Assembly: GCA_025738555.1 (NCBI GenBank)
Contig: JAOVFP010000009.1
Location: 2,232,001 to 2,296,000 of the forward strand
DNA length: 64,000 bases
DNA from: Cyathus striatus
Taxonomy: Eukaryota; Basidiomycota; Agaricomycetes; Agaricales; Nidulariaceae
Direction: 5' to 3'
Within the stretch, counting starts at the first letter, position 1, and every line of letters begins with the position of its first letter. A program made the position numbers and the translations under genes. Positions 13,814 through 25,752 of the stretch are shown here, piece by piece. Under the pieces are notes generated by a model that was not told the origin of the DNA, did not search any database, and saw only the letters and a program-made list of their open reading frames with translations.

Positions 13814-16800
13814 ATGCATTTCTCAACACTTTCACATGCTCATGGGTTTGTGATTCAGCATGCTGAAATGAATGATATCAGGATTGATACCCAGGTAACT
13901 CTTGCAGATACAGTTCATCATGTCATATTTTGAATGTATTTTTTTGCTAATCTTACCATATCTACAGATCATAAATAATCAGCCAAATGATGAATTACTT
14001 TCTCCACTTCAATTAACTGCTGCCTGTACCTCTCAAAACTTTGTTGGTCAAGAAAAGTACCTTGACAAACTTCATGAACACTTTAGAGCTGGAAACATTA
14101 CTGAGAGAAAAATGTTTCTGTTGCATGGAATGGGTGGAATTGGAAAGACCCAGATTTGCCTGAAGTTTAATGATGACATGGCTAGCCTGTGAGTATACTT
14201 ATCTGTCAGTATCATTGTTAAAGGACTAAGAAATTACAACAGATTTACCAATGTCTTTTGGATTGATACAGCATCAGAAGATAAAATTGTTCAAAGTCTT
14301 AAAGAAATATATAAAATGATTTCTTCTACAGGAACTAATGCATCTTCATTCTCTTCTGCTACTGTACTCAACTGGATCTCCAACCTTAAATCTGATTGGC
14401 TTATGATCTTTGACAATGCAGATGGTGCTCCTGAGCTTGTTGAAAAGTTTCTTCCCCCTGGAAATGTGGGGAATATCTTGATTACAAGCAGAAATCCTGC
14501 TCTAAGAAGAATTGCAACACATAAGAACTCAATGGAAGTATCTGAAATGACAGAAGAGACTGCTGTTAATCTGCTTTTCAAAACAAGTGGAATTGATCAG
14601 CATTATAAAGAGCACATGAAAGAAGCAAAAATTATAGTTCAGAAATTGCATTATCTACCATTAGCTATTGATATGGCTGGAGCTTATATAGCTCAAGTTC
14701 AATGTGAATTGGTAGATTTCATAAAACTCTATGATAAATACAGACCAAAGATCTTAAATCATGAAAAGTTCAGAGGTGCATCAGGATACAATAAAACAGT
14801 TTATAAAACCTGGGAAATTTCAATTCAAAAGATAATGGAATTATCAAATGATAAAGAAAATAAGGATACTAAAACTGCAGCAAATTATGCAATAACACTT
14901 TTAAATATCTTTGCATTTTTTCACTATGAAAATATATCTAAATCAATACTTGAAAGAGCTGCAAAGTACTTTTTAATGAATAAAGAGTTGTACAATCATG
15001 ATGATATACCTTCATATCTGCCTTTAATGAATATTGCAATACTAAATATGGATGATTTTGAAGTGTGGAATGACTGGCTGTTTACAGAGAGTGTTGAAAT
15101 GCTCCTTTCATTTTCATTAATAAAGAAAACAACAAAGACATTTATATATAGTTTACATCCACTGGTGCATACATACTGTCAAGATAGATTATCCATTGAT
15201 GAAAAAAAATTATGGAGTCTAAATGCTAAAGCAATAATAGTAAGCTCAGTTTCAGCAAAAGACACTACAGAGGAATATATATACATGAGTTCTCTACTAC
15301 CTCATTTTCTTCAAAATTTAGAAAGCAGCAAAGATACAAATAACATGAAGTATTATGATGATATATTCAAAATTTCAGCTACATTACTGCATAATAATAG
15401 AAAATATGACTTGGAAGAGGAATATAGATTAAAAACTGCACACATTCATCTCAAGCAATTAGTAGGAAATGTTGAAAACATATCAAACAGTTTGAAAACT
15501 ATTAAACAGATGTACCTAGAGACATCCAGGGAATTAAACTTTAAAATTACTACTGAACTATGTACTATGCTTACAACAATTAATAATCTTGCAATAACAT
15601 ACTGGTATCTAGAAAAATGGGCAGATGCTGAGCAGTTGGAGATTCAGGTGCTGGATATGTCAGAAAGAATTCTTGGAAAGGAGCATCCTCACACACTTTT
15701 ATACATGCATAATTTAGCAGGCAGTTTCTCAAAGCTAGGAAAATGGGCAGATGCTGAGCAGTTGCAGATACAGCTGCTGGGTATGATGGAAATGATTCTT
15801 GGAATGGATCATCCTCGCACACTCTCAAGCATGAGTAATTTAGCAGTCACTTACTCAAACCTAGGAAAAAGGGCAGATGCTGAGGAGTTACAGATTCAGC
15901 TACTAGCTATGACTGAAAGAATTCTTGGAAAGGAGCATCCTGACACACTGTCAAGCATGAGTAATTTGGCAACCACTTTCTCAGTGCTACAAAAATGGGC
16001 AAATGCAGAGCAGTTGCAGGTTCAGGTGCTGAATATGAGGGAAAGAATTCTTGGAAAGGAGCATCCTGACACACTCTCAAGCATGGATAATTTGGCAAAT
16101 ACTTTCTCAAAGCTAGGAAAGTGGGCAGATGCAGAGCAGTTGCAGATTCAGGTGCTGGATATGAAGGAAAGGATTCTTGGAAAGGAGCATCCTGATACAC
16201 TCTCAAGCATGTGTAATTTGGCAGGCAGTTTCTCAAAGCTAGGAAAATGGGCAGATGCTGAGCAGTTGCAGATTCATGTGCTTGGTATGAGGGAAAGAAT
16301 TCTTGGAAAGGAGCATCCTGACACACTGTCAAGCATGGGTCATTTGGCAGGCAGTTTCTCAAAGCTAGGAAAATGGGCAGATGCTGAGCAGTTGCAGATT
16401 CATGTGCTGGATATGAGAAAAAGAATTCTTGGAGAGGAGCATCCTGACACACTCTCAAGTATGAATTATTTGGCAGGCACTATTTTAAACCTAGGGAAAG
16501 GGGAAAATGCTGAGACATTGCTGATTCAGGTGCTGGAAATGATGGAAAGGATTCTTGGAAAGGAGCATCCTGACACACTTTCATGCATGAATACTTTGGC
16601 AGGTACTTTCTCATACCTAGGAAAATGGGCAGATGCTGAGCAGTTGGAAATTCAGGTGCTGGATATGCAAGAAAAGATTCTTGGAAAGGAGCATCCTGAT
16701 ACACTCTCAAGCATGGTAAATTTGGCAACTATATTCTCAAAGCTAGGAAAGTGGGCAGATGCAGAGCAGTTGCAGATTCAGGTGCTTGATATGAGAAAAA

Positions 16801-17732
16801 TAATTCTTGGAAAGGAGCATCCTGACACACTCTCAAGCATGGGTAATTTGGCAATCACTTTCACAAACCTACAAAAATGGGCAGATGCTGAGCTGTTGCA
16901 GATTCAGCTGCTGAATATGATGGAAAGGATTCTTGAAAAGGACCATCATGATATACTCTCAATCATGGTTAATTTGGCAGGCACTTTCTCAAAGCTTGGA
17001 AAATGGGAAGATACTGAGACATTGCTGATTCATGTGCTGGATATGATGGAAAGGATTCTTGGAAAGGAACATTCTGACACACTTTCATGCATGAATAATT
17101 TGGCAGGCACATTTTCATGTCTAGGAAAATGGGGAGATGCTAAGGAGTTGCAGATTCAGGTGGTAGATATGACAGAAAGGATTCTTGGAAAGGAGCATCC
17201 TGACACACTTTCATACATGCATAATTTGGCAGTTATTTTCTCAAAGATAGGAAGATGGGCAGATGCTGAGGAGTTGGAGATTCAGGTGCTAAATATGTCA
17301 GAAAGGATTCTTGGAAAGGAGCATCATGACACCCTCTCAAGCATGTGTAATTTGGCAGCTATTTTTTCAAAGCTGGGAAAATTGGCAGATGCTGAGCAGT
17401 TGCATATTCAGCTGCTGGATATGAGGGAAAGAATTCTTGGAAAGGAGCATCCTGACACACTCTCAAGCATGTGTAATTTGGCAATCACTTTAAAGGAGCT
17501 AGGGAAATGGGCAGAAGCTGAGCAGTTACAGATTCAAGTGCTGGATATGATGGAAAGGATTCTTGGAAAGGAGCATCCTGACACACTCTCAAGCATGGGT
17601 AATTTGGCAAACACTTTCTCAAACCTAGGAAAATTGGCAGATGCTGAGCAGTTGCAGATTCAAGTACTGGGTATAAGGGAAAGGATTCTTGGAAAGGAGC
17701 ATCCTGACACACAATGGGCAAGACCAGATTAA
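13814..17732 (+). CDS. NB-ARC / TPR-repeat NLR-like protein
   Basis: Three exons: 13814-13894, 13968-14188 and 14243-17732. The introns (73 and 54 nt) have GT/AG ends and all joins keep frame, giving 1263 codons. The N-terminus (about residues 1-27, FSTLSHAHGFVIQ) resembles the short lead of basidiomycete NB-ARC proteins. The NB-ARC part shows a P-loop GMGGIGKTQ (81-89), a Walker B-like WLMIFDNADG (153-162) and NILITSRNP (178-186). From about residue 546 to the end run 17 TPR units of 42 residues, each with a core like RILGKEHPDTLSSM and NLA..FSKLGKWADAEQL. Fungal NLRs of this type are thought to act in non-self recognition; that role is inferred. The last unit stops abruptly after HPDT with a short unrelated tail, so the 3' end may be truncated. 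Codon use is AT-rich, unlike the gene at 47.8 kb. Confidence 0.85.
15580..17718 (+). repeat. 17-unit 126-bp coding tandem repeat (TPR array)
   Basis: The array inside the NLR gene consists of 126-bp units, many very similar in DNA as well as protein, for example the recurring GGAAAGGAGCATCCTGACAC. Units differ mainly at a few codons before ERILG, after SSM and after NLA. This points to repeated unequal exchange or gene conversion among units. Confidence 0.85.
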
Positions 17733-17930
17733 CTTAGCAATACAATGTAGGGATATATTTTTAATTTCAATCTGCTAAATAGTTACAAGTTCTTAGTTAG
17801 AAATTTCAATTATTACAATTATTTCTAATATATATTTTGTGGCAGGTTGTCTCTAATACATCATCAAAGAATGTTCCTATTATTCTTGTATGAAATTTTA
17901 AATATATAATTCCCACTACCTTTTAATGTA

Positions 17931-18377
17931 TGGTGCATGTTGCTTAGTCACCACTATTTTTGTGCAGTGGCAAAAATGGTCTGCGAAATTTTTTGACTTG
18001 TTTTCTTCAACTTTATGAAGGTTTTTAGCATCTGTTTAGCTGTATTATATCACTACTTTATTAATGGAATAGATTGTAAGGTGTAATGTAGTACTTCCAT
18101 AGCTTCCTTGACAAATTTTGACATATAAGATTGATAGTTAATCATATCCATTTATAATAATTACCTTCCTGATATAGTAATTCAGCAAAATCTGGGATGT
18201 GTGAAAAATATGACTCACTTTGTCTTGGGAATTTTGACAAACCATTTGGCAGAATTATTCTGTTCATCAAAACAAGCATTTCTACAAGATGAATAAGAAA
18301 TTGAGGTCATTTTGCATGAGAAATATCAGGTGACATTTCTTTGCACAAAAGTAGCAGTGACTAAGTGATGTGCACCA
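17931..18377. mobile_element. TA-flanked MITE, copy 1 (447 bp)
   Basis: The ends TGGTGCATGTTGCTTAGTCA and TGACTAAGTGATGTGCACCA are imperfect inverted repeats with TA on both sides, as in Tc1/mariner-type elements. There is no coding capacity. A second copy (29212-37195) carries the chromovirus; this copy preserves the empty site of that insertion (GAATTATTCTGTTCATC at about 18251). Confidence 0.85.
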
Positions 18378-18379
18378 TA

Positions 18380-19257
18380 GTTGGGTTATAGGATTGTCTG
18401 GATTTCCCTATATGGTGTTTTACATGATCTTGAACAGGATCTGAACCTGATTGGCTGATCACTTGTGACAGTCTGTGACTGCTGATGAACTGAAAAATCA
18501 TTACCTTCTAATGTACAGAAGTAGTTCTAGGTAATAAAAAGCTTAATGTATGTAGTTAAGAATGATCACACCAAATAAACTGGCTGTTTGGAAAGGGTTT
18601 GGTATGGTAGAAAGACTTAGGAAACAACACAACTGTGGTTGACTGAAGTTGTGACACTTGTAGCAAACTGGGAAATCTCTCTTAATCTCACAGGAATTTA
18701 TCTCAAATGTCAAAATATGATTGGTGCTATGTCTGGTACTGTCTGATGTCTATGGAATGTCTCTCTGGACAGAAGATTCTGGGGATTGCTTGTCTTGTAT
18801 ATAGGCTACCTGGCTACTTAGAGGTTTATATAGAGGTGAGCCCCAACAAAACTGAATACAGAAAATACAGGAGCAGCAATGGAGAAATATGGTATGGAAG
18901 TACAGATTGTGACTTTTCAACTGGAGTCTCAACTTCCATTTGGAGGACTTCAGCATGCTTGGGAATGGCTTATAGGCCAGGGGATGTTGCAATTTAGAGG
19001 GAATGAGTGCCTTTGAAGCTGGATGGTACAGTACTTCTTATCTATGGAGGAATATGGTACTGAGTCTCATCTTTAGGTCTTTTGTGTTACCAGTCCCCTG
19101 CTATGAGCAGTGGGACTAGCACCAGTATAGATCTCATTAAATATACTGCATTCAGGTCATGTGTTCCACTGGACTTAGGATTTGTCACAACATTGGAAGT
19201 TACTTCATGGTTTCATGATATGGTTGCTCATGTCATTTGCTATGTTAGGCTTTTGGA
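18380..19257. other. No gene recognised
   Basis: AT-rich DNA with a 96-codon open frame at 18707-18997 (plus) that has no motif I know. Possibly decayed repeat. Confidence 0.35.
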
Positions 19258-20237
19258 ACTCTTTACACTTAGCCATGTGTTCTGTATGGATCTGTGTGGA
19301 ATCTGTATGGAATTTTTGGAATCTGTGTGGAATCTGCACAGATTTTTTTCTTTTTGGCAGAGATTTTTTTGGATCTGTGCAGATTCTGCACAGAATCAAA
19401 AATTCCATGCAGATTATGCAGAATTCCACATCACAGACTTGAAAAATTCTGTACAGATTCTGTACAGAATCTTATTATACTTATTTCCTTATGGAAAATT
19501 AGAATAGAAAATTGTAACCTGACACTATGCATTAAGCATGATACTCTGCATTGAGCATGACACTAAGTGTTGAGTGTGACACTCTGCATTAGGCATAATA
19601 TTAAGTGTTGAGCATGACACTATGCCTTAAGCATGACACTATGCATTGAGTGTAAGTTGAGTGTGAAACTATGCATTGAGCATGATACTTTGCATTGAGT
19701 GTGATATTATACATTAAGCATGACACTATACATTGAGTGTAATGCACTATGTGTTGAGTGTGACACTATCCATTGAGTGTGATACTATACATTAAGCATG
19801 ACCCTATCGTTGGGTTCCTCTGTAATGTTGGATTTGGACATGGTAAAAAATCCTTGTAACTGAATATAAGGTGTAAGATGAATTATGTAATCTACTACAC
19901 TGTCAAATAGTATTATGTAATAGATGTGTGTGTTGCAACAAGTCATAACCCATGAAAACTCATGCATTGAGCATGATACTATCACACTTGTATTGAGGGT
20001 GACTGTACATTGAGCATGACACTATATATTGAGTGTGTGTATTAAACAGATCTTACAGATTCTGCATAAATCCACACAGAATTCATACAGAATATGTATG
20101 TAATCTGTACAGAATAATCACCTCTAATAATGATAATAGCCACTATATAAATTCTGTATGGTATCCTCATGAATGTGTATGGATTCCATATGGAATTTTC
20201 AGATCTGTACAGACCTCTTGGGGGAGTGTAAATTACT
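19258..20237. mobile_element. KDZ-type MITE with TTTACACT / AGTGTAAA ends (about 980 bp)
   Basis: The left end is AACTCTTTACACTTAGCC and the right end is CTTGGGGGAGTGTAAATTACT. The ends carry short repeats of the type CTGTACAGATTCTGCACAG and runs such as GCACAGATTTTTTTC. The middle (about 19515-20040) is a degenerate minisatellite of 20-24 bp units (CATTGAGCATGACACTA-like). No coding capacity. The right end matches the end of the KDZ copy at 63335 almost exactly, so this is likely a non-autonomous derivative. A target duplication is not clear (TTGG on both sides at most). Confidence 0.75.
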
Positions 20238-20368
20238 GCATCTTGGAGGGGTGTGTGACACCTGACTGATAAATCAATTTTTTTAGTACAGTACATGTAA
20301 AATACAAATAGTAAAATTATTGAAATTGAAAGTATCAACTTGTAGATTACTCAATTCTCATTACCAAA

Positions 20369-20840
20369 TTATCTTGAATTCAGATCCTGTGCTTGAATCT
20401 CCAGCTGCTCAGCATCTGCCCACTTTTCTAGATTAATGAAAGTAGTTGCCAAATTACTCATACTTAAGAGTGTGTGAGGATGGTTTTTTCCAAAAATTCT
20501 TTGACTCATATTTAGCATTGGAATCTGTAACTGCTCAGCATCTGCCCATTTTCTTTGCTCACTATACGTGACTGCTAAATTCCCAATGCTTGAGATAGTG
20601 TCAGGATGTTCTTTTCCAAGAATCCTTTCACACATATCCAGTACTTGGATCTGCAAATGCTCATCATTTGCCCATTTTCTTTGCCTGCTATATGTAATTG
20701 CCAAACTGGCCATATCTGAAATTGTGTCAGGATGCTCTTTTCCAATAATCATATCATTCATATTCAGTGCCTGAATCTGCAACTGCTCAGCATCTTCCCA
20801 TTTTCCCTGCTTGCTATATGTTATTGCCAAGTTGGAGCTC
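20369..20840 (-). pseudogene. TPR-repeat fragment (NLR-type)
   Basis: The minus strand encodes about four TPR units of the same 42-residue type as the NLR gene (WADAEQLQI, ILGKEHPDTISS), ending at a stop at 20369-20371. There is no NB-ARC part: the frame stops making TPR sense exactly at the left end of the KDZ transposon (20841), just after the codons for SNLA. I find no matching TPR piece on the other side of the transposon at 28.42 kb, so this is not a simple split gene. It looks like the 3' remnant of a second NLR/TPR gene. Confidence 0.75.
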
Positions 20841-20869
20841 TTTACACTCCCCCCCCCCTTACACCTGAA

Positions 20870-21090
20870 TTTCATGTGAACTTTTTACCCATTATTTTTT
20901 CAATTTTTGGGTGAGAATGCAGCAAATTATTTCACGTGAATTTCACATGAACTTCATCTATTCACATGAATTTTAGGTGAAAGTTTCATGTAATATTCAT
21001 GTGAATTTTCACATTCCAGATTCACATTCACTCTCAATTCATGTGAAATTCATGTGTAATTCACGTGAATTTTACATGAAGTGTGAATGG
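20870..21090. repeat. Left subterminal repeats of KDZ copy 1
   Basis: At least ten variants of the palindrome-like TTCATGTGAA / TTCACATGAATTT in either orientation. The same motif fills 28080-28390 at the other end. Such clusters are typical transposase-binding regions; that function is inferred. Confidence 0.75.
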
Positions 21091-21147
21091 GCGAATGGAA
21101 CATTACTCTTACTATATATAGTATAGCATATAAAAAAAAAGAGCATT

Positions 21148-21233
21148 CACACTGGTATTCGAACACTCTCCCTGGCAAAACCAGCCAATATTTTCCCACG
21201 AATGGGACACTTAACCATTGTGCCATACGACCT
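21148..21233 (-). repeat. tRNA-like sequence (SINE-type head)
   Basis: On the minus strand, an A-box-like TGGCACAATGGTTAAGTG is followed by a stem TCCC/GGGA around ATTCGTG, a long variable-arm hairpin (TGGC/GCCA) and a B-box-like TGTTCGAATACC. The acceptor ends do not pair well, so this is more likely a tRNA-derived repeat than a working tRNA. Confidence 0.4.
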
Positions 21234-21360
21234 TATTTACTAATAGCACTATATACTATATAGTCACCATATACTCTCTACCCACCAACTGTTTTTGCGC
21301 AACCTCAAATTACTTCCCACGTGTTCGCTGTCATACCATGTATCCTCCACTGTCCTTCCA

Positions 21361-21384
21361 CCACCACCACCACCACCACCACCA
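21361..21384. repeat. (CAC)n microsatellite
   Basis: Eight tandem CAC/ACC triplets. Confidence 0.9.
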
Positions 21385-21569
21385 TTCTGCTCCCTCTCTT
21401 TTCTCCATCCAGCTCCATGTCATAGAGCACTGTTTCACACTTGGTAAGTTTTTTTCATATCGCAGATGATCAATATTGATGGATATCGATGAGTACTGAG
21501 TACTCTTTCTCTAGGATCGATTCCCCTCTCCCTCACCGCTGTTGACTCTCACTGTTGTCGATCTACCTG

Positions 21570-22490
21570 CAGTCAGGTAAGTCTTTTTTTAGTGCATATC
21601 TATGTTAACACAACTGACATTTTCTTATCGATTTCAGCCTCCACTTCCACATATGCGCTTTGTATTGATATGGCAACATTGTGTTCGACATGTCAACCCA
21701 CCTGTGTTCATCAGTGGTTGCTTGCAGGTAAGTTTTTTTTTAGTCCGTATCCATATCCACTTAACTGACACTTCCTTATCGATTACAGCCCCCACTCCCA
21801 CACGTGCGCTTTGTATCGCTGTGTTCGACACTGCAAGATACACACATCATCAACATACCACGATGTGTCAATATGCACAGAATCATCTTCCCCGCCTCAA
21901 CTTCCCTCAGTTTTGTCATCCGGTAGGGGGTAGTGTGTTCAGACACGTTTAGTGGGTTTACAGGGTAGCTGTGCTCAGGCAATTGGGTAGTATGGTACGT
22001 CTCCTTCCCCCTCCCCCTCCCCATGCTAACCCTCCAAGCTTCACAAGTGGCAACACATTCTACGTCAGACCACAACAGCCCCCTCTCAACATCTGCCCCT
22101 TTCAGCCATCCACCTCGTCCCATGTGGGCTTATTGATGCCATGTCATCAGTTGGTGGCTTAAATACAGCAGCCCCCCTCTCAACACCCACCCCTTTCAGC
22201 CCTAGCATCAACGTGAAACACCGATGCTGCATTACCGCCCCCTCCTCGACAACTCCATGCCTGCTCTGCCATCTGCCGTCCATCCGGCACTATTCTCATC
22301 CCCATGGGCTTATCAACGCCACGTCATCCATAGGCAGCTAACATGTGCATGTATGATGCTAGGGGGGACACATGTGCACTGAGGCCCGTCATAGAGTGCT
22401 GCCTGCTTTATCCAGTTCATCACTGGCAGGTAAGTCTTTTCAGCACATATCTATATCCCTACAATTGATATTTCATTATCTATTACAGCT
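21570..22490 (+). repeat. Tandem modules each holding an intron-like 59-61 nt segment
   Basis: Three segments start with GTAAGT and end with TTCAG/ACAG: 21577-21637, 21728-21787 and 22430-22488. They resemble each other internally, including a branch-site-like AACTGAC and a CTTATCGATT just before the 3' end. The sequences after the first two also match (CCACATATGCGCTTTGTATT and CCACACGTGCGCTTTGTATC). A related block CCCCCTCTCAACA..CCCCTTTCAGCC recurs near 22080 and 22170. This looks like duplicated exon-intron units, perhaps from a captured gene. No continuous protein is recognisable. Confidence 0.55.
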
Positions 22491-22539
22491 ACCATTCTCA
22501 CATCAACACAGCAGTCCGCCCCTTTCAGCCCCAGCATCT

Positions 22540-23035
22540 GGCATACGTCTCCCCCCTCCCTTGGCCTCTGTCTGCATGTGTGCATTAGTGTACGTCTCCC
22601 CCCTCCCTCAGCATCTGTGTCTGCATGTGTGCATTAGCGTATGTCTCCTCCTCTCTCAGCGTCTGTTCTGCATGTGTGCGTTAGTGTACATCTCCCCCCT
22701 ACCTCACTGGTTGCATGCGTGTATACGTCTCCCCCCTCCCTCAGTGTCTGTGTCTGCATGCATGCGTTAGCATACGTCTCCTCTCTCGGCGTCTGTTCTG
22801 TGTGCATGCATTAGCGTACGTCTCCCCCCTACCTTGCTGGTTGTGTGTGTGTGTGCGTGCATACATACGTCTCCCCCCTCAGCATCGGTTGCATGCATGC
22901 GTACGTCTCCCCTATCTCTTGGCATCTGTGTCTGCATGATGTGTGTGTTAGTGTACGTCTCCCATGTCTGTGCGTGCATACATGTACGTTAGCTAGCATA
23001 CATTAGTATACATCTCCCCCCTCCCTCGGCCTGTA
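22540..23035. repeat. Minisatellite of about 45-bp units
   Basis: About ten imperfect units of the form ACGTCTCCCCCCTCC followed by a GCATCTGTGTCTGCATG-like part and a TTAGCGT step. Open frames across it come only from the repeat. Confidence 0.75.
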
Positions 23036-23492
23036 TGTGTTCATGCACCATGCTGCATTTGTGTATTGCTAGGGGGTAGGGAGGGGGGGAAGATTTGAGA
23101 TTTGAGGACGTTCAGAGCATCTGTGCATAGATCCGTTTGTGTATGTCCACCCTCTCCCTTGCCTGTCAGTGTGTGTGTACTGTGTTATCAATGTGACCCT
23201 TAGAATAGTCTTGGAATCATTGGCATGGGGAGTTGGCATCGAAAATGGTGCACATCATAGTTAAATTTAGTATAGATAATATTAGTCTACCAATAGAACT
23301 GATTCCTGAGTCATTAAGATATTTTTGGATAAGATCAGAAGACTGTCAACATGACATGTGTGTGTACACATGGGACACAGGCTGTTGAAGGATTGTTCAT
23401 TGTGTTCCCCCCTGCTTAACTCTCAACCACCATCTCTGACTTTAACTTTGTTCAACTCTTTGTTTAACTCTTCCTCTGTGTTTTCAACAAAT

Positions 23493-25648
23493 ATGCCATC
23501 TCAAAACAGCAAAAAAAATAACAATACCCCAGTCTCACCCCCAACTTCTCACAGTGGCTTGATTTGCAATGAGCCACCTGCATCTAAAGGCTGCAAATGC
23601 ACACAATCTGGTGCAGATACCACAGCTGAACCAGCTGCCAAGAAGCCTGCCATTACAGCTGGTGAAGAAACAGTGGATAACAGTGCAAAGCAGGAAAAGA
23701 AAAGTGGTGGAAGGGGAAGAGGTGGGAAAAAGAGGGGTAGAAGTGGACAGTATGTATCAACTATTTTAATTAATTTTCATAGTTCAATGTCTGACTTAAA
23801 TTTAAGTAAAACTGCTGGTGATAAGGATAAGGAAGATGAAGCTGCAAGTAATGCAGCTAATAAAGAAAAATCCAAGACATAAGTATTTATTTCATTTGCA
23901 CTATATTTTTCTAATGCAATAATTTTAGTGCTATGAAGAAACTCCAGGAAATATCAATTTCTATTGCACCACCTATGCAGCCCAAGACTGCTGGTGCTTC
24001 TGAGATTACTGAGACTTCTGAGATTACTGGGGCTCCTGAGATTACTGAAACTTCTGAGATTACTGGGACTCCTGAGATTACTGGGACTTCTGAAATTCCT
24101 GGCCCTTCTGAAATTCCTGGTACTTCTGAGGTCTTGGCTACAACTCCAAGCCAATCAAGTGAATCTGATGATAATAACTTTGAAGTTGGACATGCCAGTG
24201 AGACTAAGAGCATTACTCAGGATAATGATGAGGAAAATGAAGGTGATACAGAAGATAAAGACAGTGATAGCAATGGTGATAGTGATAATAATAACAATGA
24301 TGATAATGATGTGGAAGAAGAAATAGAAGAAATGATTATAGATGAGAAGAACACCAGCTTGGCACAGGTTGAGGAGGAAGATGTGGACACAATGAGTATT
24401 GGTATGTACTATATTTTTATTTGTACCTTTTCTAAAATGTTTATAGACTCCAGATTGGCATCTGATGCCATACCTACAAAGAAAGATTTGAAGGGTGCAT
24501 CCAGAACTACTGGTATTTCTTCTTATTTTTTTCTTGGTAATAGAAGTTCTGAAATAAATTTCTAGGAGGCATATTCCAGGGTAAAGCTCAAAGAAATAAT
24601 TTTCGGTTTGCTGATAATATAAATGAAAGTTCATCTATGGTTGTAAACCCTCAGGGGTTTGTCTACATTACAGTCTCTGATGATTCTCCTAAGTTTAATC
24701 CAACCCTGTTGAATACTGAAACACCACCTCAGGCTGTGCCAACTACAGTAAATTCTTGCCTTAAATTGGTACTGGACTCAGTTGCAAAAAGAATGCCTAT
24801 CATTAAATATAAGATTAACTTTGACTTAATGTTATCATTTGACTAATATTACATAGTTCAAAATAGGCTTATTATGAATTTTGACACTGAGTGCAATACT
24901 TGGATTATATTTGGACGTTTCAATGATATTGAAAGTACTGATACTATTCAGTGGACTTCTCAAATAAATGATCTGGTGTTATATCTTGCTGCTGTAATAT
25001 CATTTTAACTTATATTCATATCTAATTTCTCATAATTTCTTAGATTTCTGTGAAAGAAACTGTCAACTTCCACTTAGCAAGAAGTGTGGGCAGTTCCTAT
25101 GGAGCATCAACAACTACTAAGAGCAGTGAAAATGCCTCTGCCTCTGCTGCTACTGATGAGAATCTTGATATCCCTGATGGACTTACTAAAAAAAAAAAGA
25201 ACTTATTATATCTGTTTATAAAGTGAATAAGTCCCTTCTTGGACATAAGAACTGGTCTATTCAGATGGCATGAAAAATCTACCAAGAGGTACAACAAGTC
25301 AAACACTTGGTAGATACAAGCCCACAGATGTGGCCCTCTGATATGGATAAGCCAATTATGAGAGACTTACACACAATGTTTGGAGCTGCTGGGACTGCTT
25401 GGCATCATTGGGATAAAGTTCTTAAATTTGTATCCAACTACCCTGACATGGAAGAGTGGTTGAGTACTGCAACCCCACCAGATAATAAAGCAACTCATGA
25501 ATTATGGGGATTGGAGAAGACAGCAGGATTTACTAGAACAGACTTGGAAAACTGGATTAAGAAAAAGAAGGGTATTAGTGCTGGAAAGGGAAAGCAGAAA
25601 GCAGAGGGGGGAAAGGGTAAGAAAGGATCTGGTATAAAGAATAAGTAA
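23493..25648 (+). pseudogene. KDZ-element accessory gene, decayed, several exons
   Basis: A set of frames with similar AT-rich codon use follows one another: 23493-23882 (basic, RGRGGKKRG), 23933-24415 (a hexapeptide repeat of SEITGT/PEITET type, then a strongly acidic stretch), a part at about 24570-24843, a part at about 24850-25000 (WIIFGRFNDIE), one at 25045-25195, and 25307-25648 (MWPSDMDKPIMRDLHTMF, then a WHHWDKVL part and a lysine-rich tail). I recall proteins with the RDLHTMFG and WDKVL motifs as a large family of unknown function in Agaricomycetes, often beside such elements; that memory needs a search. Stops separate the parts (for example TAA at 23880-23882), and not all can be joined by plausible introns, so the gene appears dead. 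Its role is unknown; a DNA-associated helper is only a guess. Confidence 0.55.
23980..24130 (+). repeat. 18-bp coding repeat (SEITGT-like hexapeptides)
   Basis: About seven units of the form ACTTCTGAGATTACTGGG, alternating ACT-TCT and CCT starts. Confidence 0.8.
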
Positions 25649-25752
25649 GTAAAGTTGTGAAAGATAGCATGTTTTACTTTTAAATTTGTATCCAATGTAC
25701 TTTTAGTTTTCTCTATATCTGTGTATGGCTTCTTCAAATCTATTATGCAATA

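Noticed and set aside
15580..17721. Minus-strand frames of 78-183 codons under the TPR array
   Set aside because: They are shadows of the repeated coding strand.
22540..23035. CRISPR-like array
   Set aside because: Spaced repeats with about 45-bp period, but the whole unit is repeated and varies throughout. The context is a eukaryotic transposon, so it is a minisatellite.
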